NCBI RefSeq assembly: GCF_002797535.1
Contig: NZ_PGFD01000002.1
Span: 867,232 to 931,231, forward strand
Length of the DNA stretch: 64,000 bases
DNA from: Chryseobacterium geocarposphaerae
GTDB taxonomy: Bacteria; Bacteroidota; Bacteroidia; Flavobacteriales; Weeksellaceae
Direction of reading: 5' to 3'
Below the pieces are notes generated by a model that was not told where the DNA came from, searched no databases, and saw nothing but the letters and a program-made list of their open reading frames with translations. The position numbers and the translations under genes were made by a program. This document shows positions 17,149 to 25,132 of the stretch, piece by piece (positions within the stretch are counted from its first letter, which is position 1; every line of letters begins with the position of its first letter).

Positions 17149-18321
17149 TCAGCTAATCTCCGGACTTACCCGGTTCAAAAACAAAAACGTTGCAATACCA
17201 GAAATAACCGAAGCTGTACTTGCTAAGATCATACTTCCGATCACATATTGAAGAAGATTGTTTTTCACCAGATCGAAATTCAGTTCCTGACTAAAAATAT
17301 CGCTGTTTCCACTCACAAACGGAGCTCCTAAAAACAATGAAGCCGCAATAATAAAAGGAATAAACGGAGGTAAGCTCACATTGGAAGCCACAAAAGCCAA
17401 TACTTTATTCAGTTTAAAAAGAACGGCTAAAGAAATTACCAGTAAGGTCTGAAATCCCCAGAAAGGAGATAGTCCTATAAAAACACCCAGAGCAATTGAA
17501 AAAGCCTTTGTACGGTTGCTTCCGTCGCTTTCTAAAACATCTTCTTTGATGAATCTTTTAAAGCTTTTTTTTTTGAAATTATTCACGAAATTTCGCGGAA
17601 TAATGTAAAGCAAAGTGATCGTTACCAAGATGGTATTAAGAATGCTGATCCTCGTAAAATCTTTAAAAGGCCTGAAATGAGAAACCCTTTCCGCAGGATC
17701 GTACAGAACTTTTACGGGAACATTTTTCACTTGAACGTGTCGCCACGCTGTCCGTACAATAATTTCAATCTCGAATTCGAATTTCGGGGTAAAATATTTT
17801 TTAGGAATTCTGTGTAAAGGATACAGTCGGTAACCGGATTGCGTATCTTCAAGCTTAATTCCTGTCTCAAACCAGAACCAAAAGTTAGAAAAACGGTTTC
17901 CAAAGTTGCTTTTCTTTGGAATTCCGTCCTGAGACATGTTTCGGTTTCCAATTAATAAAACATCTTCCCTTTCATTATGCAAAGCTTCTACAAAAACAGG
18001 AATATCATCGGGATAATGCTGTCCGTCGGAATCAATCGTTATCGCATAGTTATAACCTGATTTCTTAGCCTTTCTGAAGCCGGTTTTCAAGCCGTTTCCT
18101 TTTCCTCTGTTCTCAGGCAAGTTGATGACGTCAATTTGAGGATATTGGCTTAAAATCTCCTTTGTGGAATCGGTAGAGCCGTCGTTGACAATAATGATAT
18201 TTTCTGTGTATTCTAAAACACCGTCGATCACTCTTTTCAGAGTTTTTTCATTATTGTAAGTAGGAATTAAAACGCAGATCTTTTTTTCAGCGATTGCATT
18301 TTGTACTTCAGGCAGGGTCAT
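17149..18321 (-). CDS. GT2 glycosyltransferase fused to a DUF2062 membrane domain
   Basis: A 390-residue protein in two parts. Residues 12-230 form a GT-A family 2 glycosyltransferase with VLIPTYNNEKTL, VNDGSTDSTKE, the DXD-like TIDSDGQHYPDD and the QSGYRLYP acceptor loop. Residues about 270-385 form a DUF2062 domain with three or four membrane helices (SIALGVFIGLSPFWGFQTL). The same pairing occurs in aryl polyene clusters (ApeJ-like), where it may add a sugar or phosphate-linked group to a lipid anchor. It is the last gene of the minus-strand operon, five bases from its upstream neighbour. Confidence 0.85.
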   Translation of the reverse strand: MTLPEVQNAIAEKKICVLIPTYNNEKTLKRVIDGVLEYTENIIIVNDGSTDSTKEILSQYPQIDVINLPENRGKGNGLKTGFRKAKKSGYNYAITIDSDGQHYPDDIPVFVEALHNEREDVLLIGNRNMSQDGIPKKSNFGNRFSNFWFWFETGIKLEDTQSGYRLYPLHRIPKKYFTPKFEFEIEIIVRTAWRHVQVKNVPVKVLYDPAERVSHFRPFKDFTRISILNTILVTITLLYIIPRNFVNNFKKKSFKRFIKEDVLESDGSNRTKAFSIALGVFIGLSPFWGFQTLLVISLAVLFKLNKVLAFVASNVSLPPFIPFIIAASLFLGAPFVSGNSDIFSQELNFDLVKNNLLQYVIGSMILASTASVISGIATFLFLNRVSPEIS

Positions 18322-18325
18322 TCGA

Positions 18326-18802
18326 TTATTTTAATGAATTTTTTTCTGCTGCGGTCATCGTTTTAGACTGCATAGCAAATTTTCTGATGTATGTTTTCAG
18401 TGCAGAATTTTGCTTTGAATAATTATTTAGAATAAAAGTTTTATCTTCTTTCAGATTTTTATTATATCCTACGATTTTGGGAATATTTTCCTGGACACTC
18501 ATTCGGATCACTCTCAGTTCGGCGTTGTTCGGATTACTTTTAATAATGGCTTCAAGACTTGTTGCTCCGGATTTTACCAAAGCTTTTCTGTTGTTCTTGG
18601 TAATTTTGGCTTCCATAATCTGGGCTGCAGCTTTATAGCCCTGAATTATAACGTCTGATCCGGATGCTTTTTCCGCAATATTGATAAATGCCTCCGTATT
18701 TGCATTGGACGAATTTGCCTTTGCATAGCTTTCTCTCAAAGATTCAAGATCCGATTGGAAAAAAAGAATAAAAGTCGTTAAGAATGAAAAAATTAGCTTC
18801 AT
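18326..18802 (-). CDS. Hypothetical secreted protein of the pigment cluster
   Basis: A 158-residue protein with an N-terminal hydrophobic signal (MKLIFSFLTTFILFFQ). The mature part is helical and Lys/Asn-rich with the sequence NPNNAELRVIRMSVQENIPKIVGYN (about 95-120), reminiscent of TPR-like helical repeats. Its start overlaps the dehydratase stop by four bases (ATGA), so it is co-translated. I do not recognise a family. Its place among the LolA, LolB and barrel genes suggests a periplasmic accessory role in pigment transport. Confidence 0.65.
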   Translation of the reverse strand: MKLIFSFLTTFILFFQSDLESLRESYAKANSSNANTEAFINIAEKASGSDVIIQGYKAAAQIMEAKITKNNRKALVKSGATSLEAIIKSNPNNAELRVIRMSVQENIPKIVGYNKNLKEDKTFILNNYSKQNSALKTYIRKFAMQSKTMTAAEKNSLK

Positions 18803-19179
18803 TTTGCTGTTTTTTGGTAGTTTACTGACATTTTTAATGCAATAGTCTCGCCAAAAGATGTCGTATTTTTCACTTTCACTTCTTCTTCGGTCTGAGTGAT
18901 ATCGAGTTGCAGTTTCAGGTCCGGTGTTTCAAACGGGTTAATGATCGCCATAAATTTCACGTTGGATGCTGTTTTTAAAAATAAAGGCGACCCGGTGAAT
19001 TCTTCAGAAAGTTCTTTTACGATCTGCATCATGCAAACTCCCGGTGTCACAGGATTTCCCGGGAAATGTCCCTTGAAAATATCATGATCTTTATTAAGGG
19101 AAATGTTGGCAATATAACTTCCGTTTTCCGCCTGTTCGTATGATTGTAAAGTATAAAAGTCTGCGAGGATAGTCTGCAT
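18799..19179 (-). CDS. Hotdog-fold 3-hydroxyacyl-ACP dehydratase, ApeI-like
   Basis: A 126-residue single-hotdog protein. The diagnostic GHFPGNPVTPGVCMMQ stretch is at residues 37-52. His38 corresponds to the FabZ catalytic His. The FabZ Glu position, 14 residues on, is Gln52, as I recall for ApeI-like members (PGVxQL). It should dehydrate beta-hydroxyacyl-ACP during polyene formation. It lies three bases downstream of the barrel gene stop and overlaps the next gene by ATGA. Two other hotdog proteins (30867-31310 and 31380-31811) lack this His. Confidence 0.82.
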   Translation of the reverse strand: MQTILADFYTLQSYEQAENGSYIANISLNKDHDIFKGHFPGNPVTPGVCMMQIVKELSEEFTGSPLFLKTASNVKFMAIINPFETPDLKLQLDITQTEEEVKVKNTTSFGETIALKMSVNYQKTAK

Positions 19180-19181
19180 AA

Positions 19182-19790
19182 TTATTTTTTCGTGTTAAAA
19201 GTATAGTAAATTCCTGTCTGGAAAAGTAAATTGGTATGATCTTCACTCGTTGTTTTTATCTGGGAAATCAGTCCTTTTTTAAATCTGGCTTCAATACCAA
19301 AATTTTTGGTAATATCGTATCCCAGACCTACCAGAACTCCAAGATCTGTATTCTTTTTATTGTAAGGATCAAAATTTTTATCACTGATCAAAATATCTAT
19401 ACTGAGACCAGCATGCAAGTTAAAATTATGAAAATAAAATTTGTTAACTGCCTGAAGTGAAAGATAGGAAAGCTCAGACTTCACTTCCTGAGTACTCGTT
19501 TTCATAATGCTTCCTTGTCTGGAGTAATTGATTTCCGGCTGCAAAGCATACAGTTTAGAAATGCGAATGTTGCCGAATACTCCCACATAAAAATCTGCAA
19601 TATAGCTTGTTTTTACTTTTTCTTCATTGGCCCAATACTCATCACTTGCTTCAAACCAGTTGTAAAGTCCACCATCATTTTCTGTAAACTTAGCGAAATT
19701 AGCTCCTCCTCTTATTCCCGGAGTGAAAGTAACCTGCGCAAATGATAAACTTGAAATCAGTATAATGAATAAAAATATTATTTTTTTCAT
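19182..19790 (-). CDS. Outer membrane beta-barrel protein, PorT/OmpW-like
   Basis: A 202-residue protein with a clear signal peptide ending SLSFAQ (about residue 19) and a mature part of alternating strands such as TPGIRGGANFAKF, GVFGNIRISKLYALQPEINYS and the C-terminal LLFQTGIYYTF. This is the outline of the small 8-strand barrels (outer membrane beta-barrel domain, PorT family) of Bacteroidota. It is the only predicted outer membrane barrel in the pigment cluster, so it could be the site where the pigment enters or docks at the outer membrane. Confidence 0.78.
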   Translation of the reverse strand: MKKIIFLFIILISSLSFAQVTFTPGIRGGANFAKFTENDGGLYNWFEASDEYWANEEKVKTSYIADFYVGVFGNIRISKLYALQPEINYSRQGSIMKTSTQEVKSELSYLSLQAVNKFYFHNFNLHAGLSIDILISDKNFDPYNKKNTDLGVLVGLGYDITKNFGIEARFKKGLISQIKTTSEDHTNLLFQTGIYYTFNTKK

Positions 19791-19794
19791 GAAA

Positions 19795-20430
19795 TTATTC
19801 TGTTTCGGTTATTTGGAATAGTTTTATATTGATCTTGAAATCTTTGTGTTGAAGATCGATACTATCCGCGAAGATATGTTTTTTTGCATCAAAAGTAAAG
19901 TCGATTTTTTCCTTATTATTTTTCGTGTAAATGATTTGTTTCAATAAACCATTTTCTTTGTTAAAGAATAAATAATAGATTTTTTTATCAACTTTAGAAA
20001 GATAAATTTTCGAATTCTCATTTTCAAAGCTTTCAGTCACAGGATATTCTTTTTTTAAAAGCTGTTGAAAGTCGTTCTTTAAAAAGTTGATGACGATTTT
20101 TTTGTCTAAATCAGGAAGAACATAATTCAGCTTAAAATCATCATCCGAAATTTCAAAATCGATTAATTTATTTCCGAAATCTGAAGTGAGGACAACACGA
20201 TGCGTCGTTTCGTTAATTTTCTTTAATATTAAAATTCCGCTGACATGATTTTTATAAATATCCATCTGACATTTATAAACATAATCTTCGTTGGAAGAAA
20301 AATATAAATTTTCAACCGTTTTTTCAGAATTGGAAACAGGTTTTACATCCGTTAATTTGTATGTCTTACACGAAACGAACAGTAAGAAAATCAGGCTATA
20401 AACTGAATTCTGAAGCAGCAATCGGCGCAT
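19795..20430 (-). CDS. LolB-like outer membrane lipoprotein
   Basis: A lipoprotein of about 211 residues: MRRLLLQNSVYSLIFLLFVSC has a lipobox ending in Cys (about residue 21 from this start). The mature part shows the LolA/LolB-type half-barrel pattern of strands (for example YVYKCQMDIYKNHVSGILILKK and KIDFTFDAKKHIFADS). The frame is open to 20454, but the ATG at 20430 puts the positive n-region right before the hydrophobic core. The gene overlaps the 3' end of the LolA-like gene by about 35 bases. In aryl polyene clusters a lipoprotein of this kind (ApeN-like) accompanies the LolA homologue. Confidence 0.68.
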   Translation of the reverse strand: MRRLLLQNSVYSLIFLLFVSCKTYKLTDVKPVSNSEKTVENLYFSSNEDYVYKCQMDIYKNHVSGILILKKINETTHRVVLTSDFGNKLIDFEISDDDFKLNYVLPDLDKKIVINFLKNDFQQLLKKEYPVTESFENENSKIYLSKVDKKIYYLFFNKENGLLKQIIYTKNNKEKIDFTFDAKKHIFADSIDLQHKDFKINIKLFQITETE

Positions 20431-21022
20431 TGATCTTGGTGTTTTTGAAAACAATATTCGTTGTATCTCCCGAAGCTTCCGTCATGTTAACCTGCGAAAC
20501 CGTTGATTGTCCTTTCGGAAAACTCAATTCGATCTGCTTAATATATTTCAGCAATTGAGATGATTTCGGAGTAAATTTTGCAATATTAAAATTGGCATTT
20601 TTCAGATACGTTACAGAAAATTCAGGATCATTAAACATTTGTCCGTTTGAACTTCCAACAATCAGTTTATTGATTTTCTCAAATGTTTTACTTTTCGCAT
20701 CAACGGAAGATTTTTTCCCCTGATCATTGATGAAAATTTTATTGTCCTTGAAAACAATGCTATACTGATAAGGCTTTGTATACTTCCAGCTCAATATATT
20801 AGGTGATTTTAAAGACATTTTTCCGTAGGTTACGATGTTTTTATCCAAAAAGTCCATTTTTTTGGTTTGGGTAAAATCGCTTTGTAGTGTTTTGATCTGT
20901 TTGGTTTCCGACGAAATTTTAGTGACAAATGTCTTTGCTTCTGCTCCCGACATTGCTGTATTTTGTGCAAAAAAGAAGCTGGAAACTAATAAATAGGCGA
21001 GGAAAGCAATATTTTTAATCAT
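20396..21022 (-). CDS. LolA-like periplasmic lipid carrier protein
   Basis: A 208-residue protein with a signal peptide (cleavage after FFFAQ, about residue 20). The LolA fold follows, with the typical TLQSDFTQTKKM, the strand-turn-strand YGKMSLKSPNILSWKYTKPYQYSIVFKDNKIFINDQGKK (about 66-104), and a C-terminal FKNTKINAPIAASEFSL. It matches the outer-membrane lipoprotein carrier homologue of aryl polyene clusters (ApeL). It is not the housekeeping LolA, because it is embedded in the operon between deacetylase and LolB-like genes. It probably ferries the hydrophobic pigment across the periplasm. Confidence 0.85.
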   Translation of the reverse strand: MIKNIAFLAYLLVSSFFFAQNTAMSGAEAKTFVTKISSETKQIKTLQSDFTQTKKMDFLDKNIVTYGKMSLKSPNILSWKYTKPYQYSIVFKDNKIFINDQGKKSSVDAKSKTFEKINKLIVGSSNGQMFNDPEFSVTYLKNANFNIAKFTPKSSQLLKYIKQIELSFPKGQSTVSQVNMTEASGDTTNIVFKNTKINAPIAASEFSL

Positions 21023-21770
21023 TTTTTTGATTTTTTATCATTGAATCAACCGTAAAAGTTGAATAATTTTTATCTTTCAAAAATACTAATAAATCCACCA
21101 AAACATTATACGTTTTTTTTGAAGTATCATGAAGAAGAATAATGCTTCCTTTTTTTAACCCCTTAGTAACTTTTCGGTAAATTTTTTTCTCATCTTCTGT
21201 AATTGTGTCTAAGGAACGAACATTCCATCCGATACTTTTTTTGTGAGTTTTTTTGATGGCTTTTGCAATATTCGGATTGGTAACTCCGAAAGGCGGACGA
21301 TATAAACTGGTTTTTAAATTTCCAATTTTCAACATGATGTCATCACATTTTTCAATCTCTTCAACCATTTTTGAAGTCGATAAAAAACCTGTCGCGTTCG
21401 AATGTGAAAAAGTGTGATTTCCGATCGTATGACCTTCTGCAACAATTCTTTGAAAGATTTCCGGATATTTTTCAATCTGTTTTCCGATGCAGAAAAATGT
21501 TGCTTTTACATTATTTTCTTTTAGAATATCCAAAAACTTTGGGGTAAATTCAGTAGGACCATCATCAAAAGTTAATGCTATTTCCTTGATTTTCGTTCTT
21601 TTATGCGTAATGCTGTTGACAAAATATCCTAATTCAATATCAAAAGAACCCCAAACAACAACTGCGGAAAACATCAAAAAACAAAATAAATACACCCAAA
21701 AACCTCCGTGAAACGCATAAATAAAAACGTTGCAGAAAAGATAAAATAGAATAAATGGATAATGTTTCAT
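21015..21770 (-). CDS. Polysaccharide deacetylase (NodB domain), membrane-anchored
   Basis: A 251-residue carbohydrate esterase family 4 protein. Two N-terminal membrane segments (about residues 5-45) precede the NodB domain. The motifs are TFDDGP (Asp-Asp, about 67-72), the metal-binding GNHTFSHS (about 117-124), RPPFG (about 159-163) and the C-terminal ILLHD motif. The catalytic residues are all present. It overlaps the LolA-like gene by eight bases. Its substrate in a pigment cluster is unclear: an N-acetyl sugar added by the GT2 protein, or a different acyl-bond substrate. Confidence 0.85.
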   Translation of the reverse strand: MKHYPFILFYLFCNVFIYAFHGGFWVYLFCFLMFSAVVVWGSFDIELGYFVNSITHKRTKIKEIALTFDDGPTEFTPKFLDILKENNVKATFFCIGKQIEKYPEIFQRIVAEGHTIGNHTFSHSNATGFLSTSKMVEEIEKCDDIMLKIGNLKTSLYRPPFGVTNPNIAKAIKKTHKKSIGWNVRSLDTITEDEKKIYRKVTKGLKKGSIILLHDTSKKTYNVLVDLLVFLKDKNYSTFTVDSMIKNQKND

Positions 21771-21834
21771 CTTTTTATTATTTTGGATTTACGTATTTGC
21801 GTCCAAGCCTGTTAGGTTTTATCTCAGTTCATTA

Positions 21835-22896
21835 TTATACTCTCCCCAACAAAACCAAACTATGATCATTTCCGCCAAGATGATTATAAAGCAAAATATT
21901 TTTCACTTTCTCCTTCTTCACTGAATTAATCATCATCACTTCCGGAATCTCCTGATTTTTCAAAATATGACAAGCCATAAACGTTGAAAAACCACTTGCT
22001 GTATTGAATTCTCCACTCAAATGTTTGTAATACAACAACGCTGAGTTTTCAAATAAATTCATTGATTTTGTATAATAAACATCAGATTTTGCATCTCCGC
22101 TGAAACCTAAAATTACAGCATCAATATCATTTGAAGTTAATCTGTTTTTAACTAAAAAATCTTCAATAAATTGCTGAGTTTCATCTAAATCTAATCTGCT
22201 GCTTATTTGAATATCTTTCAACTGAGCATAAGAACTTTCTGTTTTATCTTTTCCTAAAACAAAAAAACTTGCGCCTTCTCCCCAAATGACACCATCTGTT
22301 GTTGAGTTCAGATAATCAACAGGAAGATTTTCTTCTTTTTTAATGGTTTTGTTTAATTTGTACAATTCCATTGTTCGGTCGGTTTGTTCATCTGTAGAAC
22401 CTGCCAAAATGTTTTCTGCTTCACCGTCATTAATCTGTAATTTTGCATCTAAAAATGAAAATTCAAGTGATGAGGAAGTATTCACATACGTGAAATTATA
22501 CGCATGGCATTGCAAGCCTAAAGCAATTTGCCCCGCAACCGTATTGTGTGTAGATTGAATAAAATAGGTCGGAGTCAGAAACTCTTCATGATTATCAATT
22601 ACATTTTTTAAAAATTTTTCAGAATCCTGAGAACAGCCCATTCCGGTTCCGACGATAATCGCATCGGGATTTTCAATTCCGGCTTCCTTTAAAGCATATT
22701 GTGAAGCTACAGAACTCATTTTTACGGTTTTAGACATTCTTCTGCTTGCTGCAGGCGGAATGAACTCTTTGTAATTAGGTTCAATAGTTTTTAGAACCTG
22801 AGATGAATTTTCAGGCTTAAGATTATGGAAAAAATTTTCATTTAAAGTGTCCTGAACCGAGATGCAGGCTGCACTGTTGATGTAAACTGCACTCAT
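21835..22896 (-). CDS. Ketosynthase-like chain length factor, catalytically degenerate
   Basis: A 353-residue thiolase-fold protein lacking the ketosynthase triad. The active-site Cys is replaced by Ser in VNTSSSLEFSFLDA (about residue 142), the first His motif is AVILGFSGD with no His, and the second reads KHLSGEFNTASGF, with Glu where the His should be. The fold is kept (GTGMGCSQDSE, STHNTVAGQIALGL). This is what a chain length factor (ApeC-like) partner looks like. Its ATG overlaps the stop of the complete ketosynthase upstream (ATGA), so the two are probably a heterodimer. A longer frame starts at 22923, but the ATGA start is preferred. Confidence 0.82.
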   Translation of the reverse strand: MSAVYINSAACISVQDTLNENFFHNLKPENSSQVLKTIEPNYKEFIPPAASRRMSKTVKMSSVASQYALKEAGIENPDAIIVGTGMGCSQDSEKFLKNVIDNHEEFLTPTYFIQSTHNTVAGQIALGLQCHAYNFTYVNTSSSLEFSFLDAKLQINDGEAENILAGSTDEQTDRTMELYKLNKTIKKEENLPVDYLNSTTDGVIWGEGASFFVLGKDKTESSYAQLKDIQISSRLDLDETQQFIEDFLVKNRLTSNDIDAVILGFSGDAKSDVYYTKSMNLFENSALLYYKHLSGEFNTASGFSTFMACHILKNQEIPEVMMINSVKKEKVKNILLYNHLGGNDHSLVLLGRV

Positions 22897-24092
22897 GATT
22901 TTGAGAAAATTAAAGTTGAACAATTTCCTCCAAAACCAAACGAATTGGAAAGAACATGGTTAATATTTTTCTCTTTGAGTTCCGTCACAGGCGTTAAATC
23001 AAATTCTTCCATTTTAGTTTTAAAATTCAGATTTGGAAAAATCAAATTATTTTGAATGGCCAATAAAGAATACACCGCTTCAATCCCCGCCGCTGCGGCC
23101 AAAGTATGGCCTGTAAAAGCTTTCGTAGAACTAAATTCAGGAACATTGTTTTCTCCAAAAATTCTGATCATCGCAATTCCTTCGGACAAATCATTATTCG
23201 GAGTTGCCGTTCCGTGAACATTGATATAATCAATATTTTCTTTATCTAAACCGGAAACTTTCAAGGCTTTTTCCATTGCTAAATAAGCTCCCTGCCCGTT
23301 TTCCGAAGATGCAGTCTGGTGATGTGCATCGTTCGCGTTTCCATATCCGGAAAGATAACCGATGACTTTTTTATTTTCTTTTTTCACGATTTCATCAGAT
23401 TCTAAAACGATGAAAGCGGCAGCTTCACCAAGATTTAGCCCTTTTCTATTGTTGTCGAAAGGGGTATTGTAAGAATCCGTTAAAATCATTAACGTATTAA
23501 AACCATTTAACGTAAATTTTGAAAGGGAATCGGTTCCACCAACAATCACTCGGTCTAAAACACCGTTTTTAATGAGTTTTGCACCCATCATAATGGCATT
23601 GGCTGCAGACGAACAAGCCGTACTGATTGTTGAAACCATGCCTTTTAGGCCTAAATAATCTGCAATCAGTAATGATGAGTTTCCTGCATCGTGAGCATCA
23701 ATATATTTTTGCTTTTCAGGGAAGTCTTCGTAGGTGTAGAAATATTTTTCGGTGATGTCCATTCCGCCAACGCTTGTTGAAGAAATCAGGCCGGTTTTAT
23801 ATTCATTAATGTCGGAAATCCCAGCACTTTCTACGGCTTCTTTTGCGGCAACCATTCCTAATAAAGCAGTTCTTGTAGCGTTATTATCTTCTTTTAGCTG
23901 AAGTTTTTTCACAAGTTCTTCATTAGACAATTTGATTTCGCCCGTTTTAATATTTCCAACATGACGAGTCTCAAACAAGCTAATGTCTGAAATCCCATGT
24001 TTTCCGGATTTTAACGAATTCAAATTTTCCTCCACATTGTTTCCAATAGCGGAAATGATGCCCATTCCTGTTATGGCAATTTTTTGACCCAT
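22893..24092 (-). CDS. Beta-ketoacyl-ACP synthase, complete triad
   Basis: A 399-residue KAS II-type condensing enzyme. It has Cys in STACSSAANAIMMGA (about residue 160), His in NVHGTATPNNDLSE (about 290) and His in SSTKAFTGHTLAAAAGIEA (about 327). The C-terminal LSNSFGFGGNCSTLIF is typical. It is coupled by ATGA to the degenerate partner downstream and follows an ACP gene, with a hairpin repeat between them. Together they should form the polyene-extending ketosynthase/chain-length-factor pair, like ApeO/ApeC. Confidence 0.9.
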   Translation of the reverse strand: MGQKIAITGMGIISAIGNNVEENLNSLKSGKHGISDISLFETRHVGNIKTGEIKLSNEELVKKLQLKEDNNATRTALLGMVAAKEAVESAGISDINEYKTGLISSTSVGGMDITEKYFYTYEDFPEKQKYIDAHDAGNSSLLIADYLGLKGMVSTISTACSSAANAIMMGAKLIKNGVLDRVIVGGTDSLSKFTLNGFNTLMILTDSYNTPFDNNRKGLNLGEAAAFIVLESDEIVKKENKKVIGYLSGYGNANDAHHQTASSENGQGAYLAMEKALKVSGLDKENIDYINVHGTATPNNDLSEGIAMIRIFGENNVPEFSSTKAFTGHTLAAAAGIEAVYSLLAIQNNLIFPNLNFKTKMEEFDLTPVTELKEKNINHVLSNSFGFGGNCSTLIFSKS

Positions 24093-24110
24093 CTTATTTT
24101 ATAATGTAAC

Positions 24111-24164
24111 AATGTAACAATTTACCGATGTACAAATATTGTTACACTGGTAAATTGTTACATT
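24111..24164. repeat. Intergenic hairpin repeat, GTAACAAT family
   Basis: A perfect 16-base inverted repeat (aatgtaacaatttacc at 24111-24126 and its complement at 24149-24164) with a 22-base spacer lies between the ACP and ketosynthase genes. The same GTAACAAT motif occurs at 12609-12672. Confidence 0.85.
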
Positions 24165-24175
24165 GCCAGATTGAA

Positions 24176-24433
24176 TTATTTCGTTCTGTTTTCTTCAATG
24201 AATTTCGCCATGGTGTCGATCGAAGAGAAAATTTCTTTCCCTTTTTTCGGATCGGCTAATTTGATTCCGTATTCTTTATCCAAAAGCACGATCAATTCCA
24301 GCGCATCGATAGAATCCAATCCAAGACCTCCTCCAAATAACGGATCCGTATCTTTGATTTCTTCTACTGCAACGTCTTCTAAATTAAGAACTTCGATGAT
24401 TTTGTGCTTTAATTCTTCTCTTAAGTTTTCCAT
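24176..24433 (-). CDS. Acyl carrier protein (second)
   Basis: An 85-residue carrier with the phosphopantetheine Ser in GGGLGLDSIDALELIVLLDKEYG (about residue 41). Acidic flanks and the helical pattern are normal for the family. It lies between two repeat-filled gaps and is followed by the ketosynthase/chain-length-factor pair, so it is the likely carrier for that pair. The other cluster ACP (12334-12588) sits on the opposite arm. Confidence 0.9.
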   Translation of the reverse strand: MENLREELKHKIIEVLNLEDVAVEEIKDTDPLFGGGLGLDSIDALELIVLLDKEYGIKLADPKKGKEIFSSIDTMAKFIEENRTK

Positions 24434-24436
24434 AAA

Positions 24437-24583
24437 ATTAATTTGAAAATATGTTAATGAGACAATTTGAAAATATATTAATCAGATATTGAATTTAAAC
24501 TAAAAATATTCTGATAAATAATTGTTGTGCTTTATTGACATGATTTTACATTCTCAAATCAGCACATTTTCAAATTCTCAAAT
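24437..24583. repeat. AATTTGAAAAT repeat-filled gap
   Basis: Two direct copies of caatttgaaaatat(g/a)ttaat-type sequence (about 24449-24495) face an inverted copy (atcagcacattttcaaattctcaaattt, about 24557-24584). Together they resemble a degenerate hairpin of another flavobacterial repeat family. No gene is seen here. Confidence 0.5.
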
Positions 24584-25132
24584 TTATAATGTCAGCAAAT
24601 ATACGAAAGCATTATAACTTTCTTGATAGAGTTCTACCCAGCCACACAATACTTTATCAGCCTTGCCTGACTGTAAAATCTGTTCTGAGTAATCGTTTAA
24701 AAATTGTTCATCAAATTCATCCAAAACAAAAAAAGCATTCTCTGTCTGCATTTTATGTTTAATACTGATTTCCCCAACGCAAATATTAGGTAACGTATAC
24801 ACAAAAACGGCAGGGCTCGGGAAATAATTTTCCTGAGAATTGATGCTTTCCTGATATTTAAAATCGGTATCTAAACTTGATGATTTGTTAGCAAAAACCA
24901 AAGCTGTCCTGCTGTGTTCTTCATTTTTTAAAATCATTTCAGAAGCTAAAAAAGCGAGTTTACTCAAATTATCCATTTTATGAAATTTCGGATAATTCAA
25001 TTCTAAACTTTTGTAAGCTTCTTTTACAAAATCTGAAAAATTTTCAGTTTTAGTTTCAAAGATAATTTCGTTGTTGAGAATTATTTTTGAATTTTCTACG
25101 GTGCAGATGTCTGTTTTCTTCATCGTTTCCAT
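24584..25132 (-). CDS. Half-size ketosynthase-like protein
   Basis: A 182-residue protein that looks like the N-terminal half of a thiolase-fold ketosynthase. The [22 protein letters not shown] stretch and the [25 protein letters not shown] stretch (about 110-134) correspond to the region that in full enzymes leads into the active-site Cys. No catalytic Cys motif, His motif or C-terminal half follows. Similar short 3-oxoacyl-ACP-synthase-like proteins occur in flexirubin clusters, so this is unlikely to be a recent truncation. It starts directly after the stop of the complete ketosynthase upstream (translational coupling). It may be a structural partner; the function is unknown. Confidence 0.7.
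   Translation of the reverse strand: METMKKTDICTVENSKIILNNEIIFETKTENFSDFVKEAYKSLELNYPKFHKMDNLSKLAFLASEMILKNEEHSRTALVFANKSSSLDTDFKYQESINSQENYFPSPAVFVYTLPNICVGEISIKHKMQTENAFFVLDEFDEQFLNDYSEQILQSGKADKVLCGWVELYQESYNAFVYLLTL

Noticed and set aside
22897..22923. Upstream extension of the chain-length-factor gene (MFNFNFLKI)
   Set aside because: It would overlap the upstream ketosynthase by 31 bases; the ATGA start at 22896 is the usual coupling form.
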